From positions 1 through 64,000 of the forward strand of contig JAQYDI010000126.1 in NCBI GenBank assembly GCA_028724245.1: a stretch of DNA of 64,000 nucleotides. The letters are read 5' to 3'. Shown here in pieces: positions 48,753 to 57,866 of the stretch (position 1 is its first letter; each line of letters starts with the position of its first letter). The position numbers and the translations under genes were made by a program. The DNA is from Lachnospiraceae bacterium. Its GTDB lineage: Bacteria; Bacillota; Clostridia; Lachnospirales; Lachnospiraceae. The notes beneath the pieces were generated by a model. That model made no database searches. It was given only the letters and a program-made list of their open reading frames with translations, and had not been told where the DNA came from.

Positions 48753-49979
48753 CTATTTCTTCTCCAGATTCACTGTTTTTTTCATAGCCACCGCGCAGGC
48801 CAGGTCACCCAGTACGTTGCAGCAGGTTGCTCCCATGTCGCACAGCGTATTGATGCTGATGTAAACGCCCATGATACCGGAAGGCAGTCCCGCAATGGAT
48901 GCAAGGGCTGCAAAGCTTGCGATTGCGCCTCCGGGTACGCCGGGGGTTCCGATGGACAGCAGAGTGTTGGAGAGCATGACAATGATCATCATACCCAGAC
49001 TCACTTCCACACCGCAGGCATTGGCAAAGAAAACGATCATGAAGGACATTAGTATGGATACTGCGTCCATGTTCACGGTTGCTCCCAGGGGCAGCGCCAT
49101 GGATGATATTTCATTGGGAACGCCCAGTTCATCGGCACACCGTTTGGAGATGGGAAGTGTTGCAGAACTGGAGCAGGTTCCGAATGCATTCAGAGCCGCA
49201 GGCATCACCACTGCAAAGAATTCGCGGACGCTGCATTTGCCGATCAGTTTTACCATGCCGCCGTAAACGACCAGTACATAAAGAATATAGGTAACATAAA
49301 GTGCGATCAGCACTGTGCCCAGCGCAACGATGGTGTCGGTGCCGTTGGCATATACAACTGAGGCAATGGAGCAGAATACACCGATGGATGTAACATACAT
49401 AACAACCGATACGATTTTTACGGAAATTTCATTCACTGCTTCGCAGACTTTTACAAAAGGCTCCGCCTTTTTGCCGATAGAAAGACAGGTGATGCCGATA
49501 ATAATGGCAAATACCAGTACCTGCAGCATATCTCCATTGGAAAAACTTGCAAAGGGATTGGAGGGAATCAGATTTTTCACTGTATCCAGCAGGCTTGTGA
49601 ACTGTGTTGCTTCCACCTCAACATCGGACATGGTAATGGACACCCCTTTGCCCATACCCAGCGCCCGCGGCAGAAATACCCCCAGCAGGCTGGCAAAAAA
49701 AGTAGTTCCGCAAAAATACAGAATCGACTGCAGGCCGATGCGGCCGGTGGTCGATACGCTGCCGATTCCCTGAATACCGACGATCAGGGAACAGAATACC
49801 AGCGGATAGATCATCATACGCAGTGCATTCATATACAGGGAACTGATCAATTCCACCAGAGGCAGCACGCCTTCATATCTGCCCGGCATAAAAAGGCCGA
49901 ACAGGATTCCCAGTACCAGACCGGCAAAAATAGCCGTAGTAATGTTGAATGATTTCTTTTTTGTTTTCTCTTTTGACAT
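48753..49979 (-). CDS. Dicarboxylate/amino acid:cation symporter (DAACS family)
   Basis: TCSSSATLPISKRCADELGVPNEISSMALPLGATVNMDAVSI signature. Confidence 0.93.
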   Translation of the reverse strand: MSKEKTKKKSFNITTAIFAGLVLGILFGLFMPGRYEGVLPLVELISSLYMNALRMMIYPLVFCSLIVGIQGIGSVSTTGRIGLQSILYFCGTTFFASLLGVFLPRALGMGKGVSITMSDVEVEATQFTSLLDTVKNLIPSNPFASFSNGDMLQVLVFAIIIGITCLSIGKKAEPFVKVCEAVNEISVKIVSVVMYVTSIGVFCSIASVVYANGTDTIVALGTVLIALYVTYILYVLVVYGGMVKLIGKCSVREFFAVVMPAALNAFGTCSSSATLPISKRCADELGVPNEISSMALPLGATVNMDAVSILMSFMIVFFANACGVEVSLGMMIIVMLSNTLLSIGTPGVPGGAIASFAALASIAGLPSGIMGVYISINTLCDMGATCCNVLGDLACAVAMKKTVNLEKK

Positions 49980-50198
49980 ATTTCTCTCCTTTTCACATTT
50001 TACATTTTCTCCACAATTGATGTAATTTGGTTATTATATTTATTTTTGCATGGAAAGTCAATCATTTTTTGTTTAATCTGCAATACATTTTTCTGATATC
50101 CTGTTATAGTTTTTATCTATCTCCCACTGTGATCATTATTCCTGCCCGGCAGACTGTGAAAAAGAAATCCGAATAAACGCTTCCTGATCATACAAAAA

Positions 50199-50246
50199 AA
50201 GCCATATCACAAACCGTACTTCAAAGTCAGTCAGTGATATGGCTCC
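50199..50246 (-). terminator. Terminator of the aminotransferase gene
   Basis: AGCCATATCAC...GTGATATGGCTTTTTTT on the minus strand. Confidence 0.8.
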
Positions 50247-50304
50247 TTTTTGTAATTTCGTAAATCTATTCAGTACTGAACAATTGTCTTCTTTTCTCCA
50301 AAAC

Positions 50305-51519
50305 TTATGCCAGTGCTTCTACAGATGCCTTGATGATCTCATAAGCCTTGTCGCAGTCTTCTTCTGTGATGATCAGCGGAGGAATCATACGGATCATATG
50401 GGCACCGATGGCGGTAATCAGCAGATGGCGGTGCAGACATTCATGTTTTACATCTACGCCGGAGATGGTGTCGTCAAATTCCACACCAACCAGCAGACCC
50501 TGACCTCTGACTTCTTTTACATGGGGCAGATCTTTTAATTTGTTCATGAAGTAATCACCCATCTTCTTTGCATTATCTGCCAGATTGCGGTCCAGAAGTT
50601 CGTTGATTTCTGCCAGTGCTGCTGCACAGCTTACAGGATGTCCGCCGAAAGTAGTTCCATGAGAACCGGGGGTAAATGCTTTGGATACTTCTTCTGTTGC
50701 ACAGATTGCACCGATGGGCATACCGCCGCCCATTGCTTTTGCCATGGATACGATATCGGGTTTGATGCCATAGTTCATGAAGGACATCACCTTACCGGTT
50801 CTGCACCAGCCGGTCTGTACCTCATCGATCAGCAGCAGCATATCTTTTTCATCACAGAAATCACGAAGTCCCTGCATGAATTCCTGTGTTGCGGGATGTA
50901 CGCCGCCTTCACCCTGTACAGGCTCGATCATGATGGCGATGGTGTCTTCTGTACATGCATCCTTAAATGCCTGCAGATTGTTGTATTCTGCATAGGTGAA
51001 ACCATCTGTCATGGGACCGAAACCGATCTGGCAGCCATTGTCAGGCTGACCGGTAGCGGACATGGCACCGAATGTTCTGCCGTGGAAGCCCATGGAAGCG
51101 GTTACGATATTGTATCTCTTAGGACCGTATTTTTCAACACCGTATTTTCTTGCCATCTTGATCATGGCTTCATTGGCCTCGGTACCGGAATTCTGGAAAA
51201 AGATCTTGTCCATACCGATAGTTGTACAGATCTTCTCGGCCAGCAGCGCCTGAGGAATGGTGTAAGGATAGTTGAATGTATGCATAATGTCGGAAACCTG
51301 ATCCTTAACGGCTGCTACAACCTTATCATTGCAGTTTCCGGCCGAGTTTACAGCAATACCGGCATAGAAATCCAGATATGCTTCGCCGTTTTCATCGTAC
51401 ATGTACTGATCTTTTGCTGTTTCTGCAATAAAATCAAAACGTTCATAGGTTTCGATCATGTACTTGCTTACTTTGTCCTTAATGTCCTGAGCTGTTAACC
51501 CTGTGTCTTTTAATCTCAT
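50305..51519 (-). CDS. Class III aminotransferase (acetylornithine/ornithine aminotransferase-like)
   Basis: FFQNSGTEANEAMIKMARKYG; IEPVQGEGGVHPATQEFMQGLRDFCDEKDMLLLIDEVQTGWCRTG; SMAKAMGGGMPIGA. Confidence 0.9.
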   Translation of the reverse strand: MRLKDTGLTAQDIKDKVSKYMIETYERFDFIAETAKDQYMYDENGEAYLDFYAGIAVNSAGNCNDKVVAAVKDQVSDIMHTFNYPYTIPQALLAEKICTTIGMDKIFFQNSGTEANEAMIKMARKYGVEKYGPKRYNIVTASMGFHGRTFGAMSATGQPDNGCQIGFGPMTDGFTYAEYNNLQAFKDACTEDTIAIMIEPVQGEGGVHPATQEFMQGLRDFCDEKDMLLLIDEVQTGWCRTGKVMSFMNYGIKPDIVSMAKAMGGGMPIGAICATEEVSKAFTPGSHGTTFGGHPVSCAAALAEINELLDRNLADNAKKMGDYFMNKLKDLPHVKEVRGQGLLVGVEFDDTISGVDVKHECLHRHLLITAIGAHMIRMIPPLIITEEDCDKAYEIIKASVEALA

Positions 51520-51893
51520 AGTGATACTCCTTCCATGCAGCTTATCATATGCGGCTTTAAAACCGTATTACTGTTCCTGATATAAGGCAGCTGTTCCCAT
51601 TTTTCTGCTTTCCACATCTGTCTGCTCTGAACAGCAGCCAAAAAAAGAACAAAGTCCATCCCTTTCGGAACGCCTTTGTTCTTTCTGTAATGAATATACC
51701 ATCTGTGCGTTATATTGTCAATAGGTTTGTTCGTTTTTTTTATTTTTATCTATTTTAACAATTATTTCTGATCTAATCGTGCGTATTCCAATTTATAAGT
51801 GCGTTATAACGCATCCCATTTCAGTATGGTTCTTCCTGACTGTATACTTGTGTTCCGGTGCCGGAGCCCTTTTCGGTGCTGCCCTCCGTCCAA

Positions 51894-52478
51894 TTATGCT
51901 TTGGGAAGGAACGCAAATACACTGACCAGGCGCACTCTTTCGTCTGTTTCATTTTTGTAGCTGTGTTCCCTGTCCGACTGAAACAAAAGCGCATCCTCCG
52001 GCTCCACAATATAGCTTTCGTCCTTCAGTTCCAGTGTCAGAGTTCCCTCTATGCCGATAATATACTCCATTGTTTTTTCCCCGTGAGAGCCGCTGTAATA
52101 GATTCCATGGGGTTCCAGTTCTATGATGTAGATTTCAAAGTTCCGTTTTTTCTCAAAAGGAAAATACGTATACACCGTATACTGGCCCGGCACTTCTTTG
52201 GAAGGGATCAGGTCCCTGTGATTCACCTTGTAGGCCTCCACCTCCGGTTCCCGTATCAGGTCATCAAATTCCACCCGCAGTCCGCTGACGATCTTGCCCA
52301 GCACACCGATGGTCGGATTCGATTCGCCCCGCTCGATCTGTCCCAGCATACTTTTGCTGACACCGGTCTGCTCCGAAAGCTCATCCAGACTCATCTTCTT
52401 GGCCAGTCTGATTTTCTTCAGATTGACTGCCACATTGTGAACCAGAAAATCCGTTTTTCTATTTTCCTTTTTATTCAT
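51894..52478 (-). CDS. XRE family regulator with cupin sensor domain
   Basis: LKKIRLAKKMSLDELSEQTGVSKSMLGQIERGESNPTIGVLGKI HTH; C-terminal cupin HGEKTMEYIIGIEGTLTLEL. Confidence 0.93.
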   Translation of the reverse strand: MNKKENRKTDFLVHNVAVNLKKIRLAKKMSLDELSEQTGVSKSMLGQIERGESNPTIGVLGKIVSGLRVEFDDLIREPEVEAYKVNHRDLIPSKEVPGQYTVYTYFPFEKKRNFEIYIIELEPHGIYYSGSHGEKTMEYIIGIEGTLTLELKDESYIVEPEDALLFQSDREHSYKNETDERVRLVSVFAFLPKA

Positions 52479-52553
52479 GCTTTTCCCACCTTTTCCTGAA
52501 AAAGGTCCGCAGGATATCCGCTGCAGGATATTGTCTGCAGCAGCTGCAGCATG

Positions 52554-54167
52554 CTATACCACCAGCGATTTCAGGTACAGAGGAAGTAAATGCCTGCTGC
52601 GTTCCTTCAGATTGTAATTTCCGCCCTGCACACACCAGTCATAGATCATGCCGCGCTCCAGAGATGCATAATCCGCAGCAAGATTTTCCGATGTATCGGA
52701 CGTGATAAACTCACCTGTTTTCTGTCCTTCTTCAATAATCTGTGGTATCAGTTTATAATAAAAACGATCCCGATTCAACAGATTCTGTCGTTCTTTTCCC
52801 ATATTTACATAAAGATGGCTGACCAGATTGAAAGGAACCTTCTCCTCAATCAGCCCGAACAGCTCCTGATTCAGATACAGAAGCCTGTCATAATGGCTCA
52901 GCTTCGGATCCATGGAAACCATCAGTTCCGCATATTTCTGGTCAAATAAATCACCCAGCGTATCCTCCAGATCTTCCTTGGCTGAAAAATTGTCATAAAA
53001 ATCTTCCATGGACACCTGTGCCTTTTTCACCACATCCTGAATCGTCGTTTCCGAAAATCCCTGTCTGCGGAAAAGATCCCATGCAGCCCGGACAATGCGG
53101 CTGCGCTTGCTTTCTTTTTCCTTTTCTTTTTTGGAACCCAGAAGGAAGCCGTATTCCAGCGGATCTTTCTCATCCAGCACCCACGTATTGATGCCGGTAA
53201 TATAGGCGCTGCCGGTAATCTGAGGAATAATGCCCCGGCGTCCCCCGATTTCCACTTCCGTCGTCACCATACCCTTAAACAGGGAACCGGTGATACTCTC
53301 ATAGATAAATTCCTGATTCAGGCCCAGCTCACCTCTGGCGTATAGGGCCGCCATCTTGGCGCTGGTCCCGGTACCGCAGGGGCAGCGATCCGCCTGCGCA
53401 TTGCCGAAAATAACACAATTCTTCATATCAGCCTTCGGATTGTCCGTGTGACTGTAAAATTCCACCAGATCCACCGTTGTGATATCGAGATAGGGGTGCT
53501 TCACCTTGATGGTGCGGTTGATCCGCTCCAGAAGCTCCATGCCAAGAGAAGTGATGGCCTCGATATTTTCCGCATCCAGTGAAAGATGAATTGCTTCCGC
53601 ATCCACCAGAGCGAAAAAAGAACCGCCGAAAGAAATATCAAAGGGAATTCTTCCCTTTCCGGGAACATCAATTTCCAGACCTTCCTGATAAAGGAAAGAG
53701 GGCACATTGAGAATGCTGACTTCGACCGCCCTTCCGTTTACCACATGGACCCGGGTACGGATGATGCCGGAAGGTGCGTCAAGAACCACTTCCGTATAGG
53801 GTTCCTTCACTTCCACCATGCCCATTTCCACCAGTGTATAGGCTGTACCGATGCTTCCATGGCCGCACATATTCAGACATCCGCCGCTGTCCATGAAAAT
53901 AACACCCACATCAGCTTCTTCATGAACCGGTTCCGTCAGCAGTGCGCCAAACATATCCCGGTGTCCCCGGGGCTCCAGCATCAGCGCAGAGCGCAGAAAA
54001 TCATAATGCTCCATAAGATATTTTTTCTTATCCATCATGGTATCTCCCAAAAGTTCGGGAAATCCATCATAAACGATCCGGGTCGGTTCCCCGATCGTAT
54101 GGGAATCTATTGTTTTGATCTGATAGGCATAGGGGATTCTCCCCATCTGAATCTTCATTTTTTCCAT
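52554..54167 (-). CDS. prdF: Proline racemase (PrdF-like) fused to a C-terminal TetR-family regulator
   Basis: Residues ~15-344 proline racemase with both catalytic Cys (NMCGHGS, DRCPCGTGTS); residues ~355-402 TetR HTH RIVRAAWDLFRRQGFSETTIQDVVKKAQVSMEDFYDNFSAKEDLEDTL plus ligand-like helical C-terminus. Confidence 0.93.
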   Translation of the reverse strand: MEKMKIQMGRIPYAYQIKTIDSHTIGEPTRIVYDGFPELLGDTMMDKKKYLMEHYDFLRSALMLEPRGHRDMFGALLTEPVHEEADVGVIFMDSGGCLNMCGHGSIGTAYTLVEMGMVEVKEPYTEVVLDAPSGIIRTRVHVVNGRAVEVSILNVPSFLYQEGLEIDVPGKGRIPFDISFGGSFFALVDAEAIHLSLDAENIEAITSLGMELLERINRTIKVKHPYLDITTVDLVEFYSHTDNPKADMKNCVIFGNAQADRCPCGTGTSAKMAALYARGELGLNQEFIYESITGSLFKGMVTTEVEIGGRRGIIPQITGSAYITGINTWVLDEKDPLEYGFLLGSKKEKEKESKRSRIVRAAWDLFRRQGFSETTIQDVVKKAQVSMEDFYDNFSAKEDLEDTLGDLFDQKYAELMVSMDPKLSHYDRLLYLNQELFGLIEEKVPFNLVSHLYVNMGKERQNLLNRDRFYYKLIPQIIEEGQKTGEFITSDTSENLAADYASLERGMIYDWCVQGGNYNLKERSRHLLPLYLKSLVV

Positions 54168-54185
54168 CCTTTCCCCCGCTTTTTT

Positions 54186-54818
54186 TTACAGCTGCAGAAT
54201 CTGACCGTATTTTTTTCTGGTCTGACCTGTTCCGAATTTAATCTCCGCCACAGCCGCCAGTGCCTGCGCGGTACCTTCCACGCCCAGCAGGGAGCTGTTG
54301 ATGATCAGATCCTTGTGCTGCGGATCCTCCTGCGAATATTTTGCGAAGTGCTTATGATACGAATTTCTCGCCTTATCCACACGGGCGATCATTTTCTTTG
54401 CCTCATCCTTTTTCATACCCAGAGGTCCTGTGCAGTTTGCCAGACGATCTTCATAGGGAGCATAAATATATACATGAATGGCATTTGGATGATCCGCCAG
54501 AATATAATCGGCACAGCGTCCTACAATAATGCAGGATTCTCTGGCCGCCAGCCTGCTGATAATGTCGCACTGCACATCAAACAGCTTTTTCTGCCGTTCT
54601 GCCGTCTCAGTACCAAGTGGGAAAATCATCTCAAAAAAGCCTGACTTGCGCTCTTCGGCATCACTGATGACCGGCACAGGCAGATTCATCCGCTTCGCCG
54701 TTTCATCCACGATATCCCTGTCATAATATTCTATCCCCAGCAGTTCGGAAAGCCGTCTGGCAATAGGTCTCCCCAGACTTCCGAACTCCCTCGAAATTGT
54801 AATCACATATTTGTCCAT
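54186..54818 (-). CDS. Cytidylate kinase-like family protein
   Basis: YVITISREFGSLGRPIARRLSELLGIEYYDRDIV; SCIIVGRCADYILAD. Confidence 0.88.
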   Translation of the reverse strand: MDKYVITISREFGSLGRPIARRLSELLGIEYYDRDIVDETAKRMNLPVPVISDAEERKSGFFEMIFPLGTETAERQKKLFDVQCDIISRLAARESCIIVGRCADYILADHPNAIHVYIYAPYEDRLANCTGPLGMKKDEAKKMIARVDKARNSYHKHFAKYSQEDPQHKDLIINSSLLGVEGTAQALAAVAEIKFGTGQTRKKYGQILQL

Positions 54819-54840
54819 CTGCTGACCCGCCTTTCACAAT

Positions 54841-55587
54841 TTATGAAGCAAGAAATCTTGAAAGAAATGTTCTGGTGCGTTCCTCTCTGGGATTACCGAA
54901 TACTTCTTCCGGTGTTCCTTCTTCCACAACATATCCGTCCGCCATGAAAATCACACGGTCCGCCACATCTCTTGCAAATGCCATTTCATGGGTTACCACC
55001 ACCATGGTCATACCGTCATCCGCAAGACTTCTCATAACATTAAGCACTTCACCCACCAGCTCGGGATCCAGTGCAGAAGTCGGTTCATCAAACAAAAGTG
55101 CAGTAGGATCCATGGCCAGCGCTCTGGCAATGGCCACACGCTGCTGCTGCCCGCCTGACAGCATGGAAGGCTTTGCGGAAGCTTTACTCTCCAGACCCAC
55201 CTTTCCCAGAAGCTCCATGGCATAAGCCTCCGCTTCTTTTTTATTCTTATGCTTTGTCAGAACCGGTGCCAAAGTTACGTTTCCAAGAACCGTGCGCAGC
55301 GGAAACAGGTTGAATTTCTGAAATACCATGCCCACTTCCTCACGGAATCTGCGGATATCTGCTTTTTTATCGCAGAGATTTTCCCCTTTATAGTAAATTT
55401 CACCGCCGGTGGGCACTTCCAGCTGATTGATGCAGCGCAGAAATGTACTTTTCCCGGATCCGGAGGGACCGATAATACATACCACTTCTCCCTCATGAAT
55501 ATCTACATTAATATCACGGAGTACTTCCAGATCCCCGAACGATTTCATTAAATGACTGACTTTGATTAACGGTTCGCTCATATTCAT
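54841..55587 (-). CDS. Amino acid ABC transporter ATP-binding protein
   Basis: [70 protein letters not shown]. Confidence 0.95.
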   Translation of the reverse strand: MNMSEPLIKVSHLMKSFGDLEVLRDINVDIHEGEVVCIIGPSGSGKSTFLRCINQLEVPTGGEIYYKGENLCDKKADIRRFREEVGMVFQKFNLFPLRTVLGNVTLAPVLTKHKNKKEAEAYAMELLGKVGLESKASAKPSMLSGGQQQRVAIARALAMDPTALLFDEPTSALDPELVGEVLNVMRSLADDGMTMVVVTHEMAFARDVADRVIFMADGYVVEEGTPEEVFGNPREERTRTFLSRFLAS

Positions 55588-55597
55588 CCCTCCTGAT

Positions 55598-56263
55598 TTA
55601 TTTGTTGATTTTAACCTCTACCACTTTCTGCAGGATCATCAGCACCGACAGCAGCACCAGATAAAACAGAGCGCATACCGTATAGGCCGGAATCGTATTC
55701 AGTGTACGTGTGGCATAATTCTGTGTCTGCCTTGTAATCTCATTGACAGAGATCATGGAAAGCAGCGCCGTGTCCTTCAGGGAAATAATAAACTGGTTGA
55801 ATAAGCCTGGAATCATGGACTTAAAGGCCGGCGGAATGACGATATGAGTCATGATCTGTGCCTTTGTCAGCCCCAGAGAACTTCCCGCTTCCTTCTGCCC
55901 TGCATCAACGCCCTCCAGAGCCCCCTTTACCAGCGCTGAAATAAATGCGCCTGCATTCAGGGTAATGACGATGATACCTGCCAGCGTACTGTCAAGAATA
56001 AAGGTTTCCCCTTTAATTTTCGTAATGATTGCCGGAACCACAAAGTAAACATACAGCGCCTGTACCACCAGGGGCGTACCGCGGATAATCCAGATATAAA
56101 CATTGGCAATCACCTTTGCGATTCTGCTGCTGCTCTGCAGCGCATAACCGGTAATTGCTCCCAGAACAAAACCCAGTAAAATACCGACCACAGCCACCTC
56201 CATGGTAACCTTCAGTCCACGGAACAGCATGGGGATAATCACCTGTAAAAATTCCAAATCCAT
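55598..56263 (-). CDS. Amino acid ABC transporter permease (His/Glu/Gln/Arg/opine type)
   Basis: [64 protein letters not shown]. Confidence 0.93.
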   Translation of the reverse strand: MDLEFLQVIIPMLFRGLKVTMEVAVVGILLGFVLGAITGYALQSSSRIAKVIANVYIWIIRGTPLVVQALYVYFVVPAIITKIKGETFILDSTLAGIIVITLNAGAFISALVKGALEGVDAGQKEAGSSLGLTKAQIMTHIVIPPAFKSMIPGLFNQFIISLKDTALLSMISVNEITRQTQNYATRTLNTIPAYTVCALFYLVLLSVLMILQKVVEVKINK

Positions 56264-56396
56264 CGTATCTCTCCTTTCATTTTCTGTTTGCGGCAGATAC
56301 AATATACGGGAGAAGGCAGCCGCCTCTCCCGCATGCAATGCCGGTTCAGATAAATGATTTCTTCATATCATCAATTGACTGACATCAGAACCTGTT

Positions 56397-57278
56397 TTAT
56401 TCACACCACTTTGCTTTGATCTCGTCAATTTTTCCGGTTTCTGTCAGATAATCGATGGCATCATTGAAGTTGTCAACAATGTCGGGATATTTATCACAGA
56501 TATTAAAGGATAATGCAATCGCATAAGGCGCCTGGCCGTTATAGAATTCATCACCCACGATCTTCAGTTTTACTTCACCGGACTTGATCGCATAGGAAGT
56601 ACCGGGTGCATCATAAATCGTTGCATCTGCCTGACCGCCTTCTACTGCTTTGTAAGCCAGAGTCTGTGCATCATAGGTCTGCAGACAGGATTCAGGCAGA
56701 TTTGCTGCTGCATATTCATAGGCAATGGTACCTGTCTGTACAGCTACCGTATATTCACCACTCTCCAGATCTTCCACAGAGGTGATGCTGTCGTTATCCT
56801 CAGCAACTGCTACGATGATACCTGCATCGTAGTAGGTTTCGGTAAAGTTCATATTTTTCTTTCTTTCATCAGTTGCACACAATGCTGCGGCGCCGATATC
56901 CAGCTGATTGGATGTCAGTGATGTGGTCAGCGGGCCGTAATCCATATCGGAAATGGTACCTCCGTTGATTTCAAATCCCAGAACGTCCTGCAGTGCATAC
57001 AGGAAATCCACATCGAAGCCCTGCAGTGTAACACCGTCTTCCGCAAAATAGGAGAACGGTGCATAAGTGCCGGAAGTTCCGATATTCAGTACAACGCCTT
57101 TCAGTGCATCCTTGCATGCCGGTCCTTCCGCATCGGATGTGTCCGTGTCTGCTGCAGCAGCAGTTGTTGTCGGTTCTTTTGTTTCTTCCTTACTTTCTGA
57201 ACTGCTTCCACCGCATCCTGTCAGTACAGATGCTGCCATAAGACCTGCAAGTACAGCTGAAACCAATCTTTTTTTCAT
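56397..57278 (-). CDS. Amino acid ABC transporter substrate-binding lipoprotein
   Basis: MKKRLVSAVLAGLMAASVLTGCGGSSS lipobox; PBP type 2 YAPFSYFAEDGVTLQGFDVDFLYAL. Confidence 0.93.
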   Translation of the reverse strand: MKKRLVSAVLAGLMAASVLTGCGGSSSESKEETKEPTTTAAAADTDTSDAEGPACKDALKGVVLNIGTSGTYAPFSYFAEDGVTLQGFDVDFLYALQDVLGFEINGGTISDMDYGPLTTSLTSNQLDIGAAALCATDERKKNMNFTETYYDAGIIVAVAEDNDSITSVEDLESGEYTVAVQTGTIAYEYAAANLPESCLQTYDAQTLAYKAVEGGQADATIYDAPGTSYAIKSGEVKLKIVGDEFYNGQAPYAIALSFNICDKYPDIVDNFNDAIDYLTETGKIDEIKAKWCE

Positions 57279-57390
57279 ATCCTTTTTCCTCCTGTCCAAT
57301 AATTCACGTCTGAATGAAAAATGAAAATAGTATAAATTCCAGTTAAACAGCTGCAGCAATTTTGTTTTGACCATGTTCCGTTTAAAAATA

Positions 57391-57451
57391 CCGGACAAAC
57401 AAAAAAACGACAGGCCGGTCACTGATAAAGCGCCTTTGCCTGTCGTTTCTG
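57391..57451 (-). terminator. Hairpin with T7 tract in the leader of the amino-acid ABC operon (attenuator candidate)
   Basis: Minus strand: AACGACAGGC-...-GGCCTGTCGTTTTTTT, ~110 nt upstream of the SBP start. Confidence 0.65.
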
Positions 57452-57523
57452 CAAATATTTGTGTTCAATTGAAATTTACCTGCATTATAAACACATTCTT
57501 CCATTTCGTAAAGAAACTCTTTT

Positions 57524-57650
57524 CCATGTCAGTCATAAAAGATTCTTATGAACAGCTGCAGCTGTTTCTTTCCATGTCGGTCATAAAAGATTCTTATGAG
57601 CAGCTGCAGATATCTCCTTCTATGTCGGTCATAAGAAATCCGAATGACGC
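57524..57650. repeat. 48-bp tandem repeat, ~2.6 copies
   Basis: CCATGTC(A/G)GTCATAAAAGATTCTTATGA(A/G)CAGCTGCAG...; third copy degenerate. Confidence 0.85.
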
Positions 57651-57717
57651 TCTTCTGTTTTCAGCCATTGCCAAATGACTGATTATTGTATATAATCTGA
57701 AAAACGCAAAAAATATT

Positions 57718-57775
57718 GTAACTGTTAAGAGCCAACCTCGAAAACACGGTGTGTTTCCCCGGTGCGGCGTATCCG
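57718..57775. repeat. Left half of the GTTCAGAG MITE-like element
   Basis: AACTGTTAAGAGCCAACCTCGAAAACACGGTGTGTTTCCCCGGTGCGGCGTATCCG, near-identical to 6422-6477. Confidence 0.75.
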
Positions 57776-57809
57776 GTTTACGATAATGCAGCAGACAAAA
57801 TTACCAATG

Positions 57810-57851
57810 GAGGTATGGACCCTAAGGGAAACCATACCTCTTTACTTTTTT
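57810..57851 (+). terminator. Terminator-like hairpin in the leader of the LysR gene
   Basis: GAGGTATGG-accctaagggaaa-CCATACCTC then TTTACTTTTTT, 16 nt before ATG. Confidence 0.65.
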
Positions 57852-57866
57852 AAAGGATGATACAGC

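Noticed and set aside
54186-54818. Housekeeping cytidylate kinase (cmk)
   Set aside because: Sequence is of the cytidylate kinase-like family and the gene sits in an amino-acid operon; assigning cmk is not supported.
57367-57678. 103-aa plus ORF with repeated SMSVIKDSYEQLQ peptide
   Set aside because: Crosses a strong hairpin and the 48-bp tandem repeats, no RBS-like support or homology; better explained as noncoding regulatory repeats.
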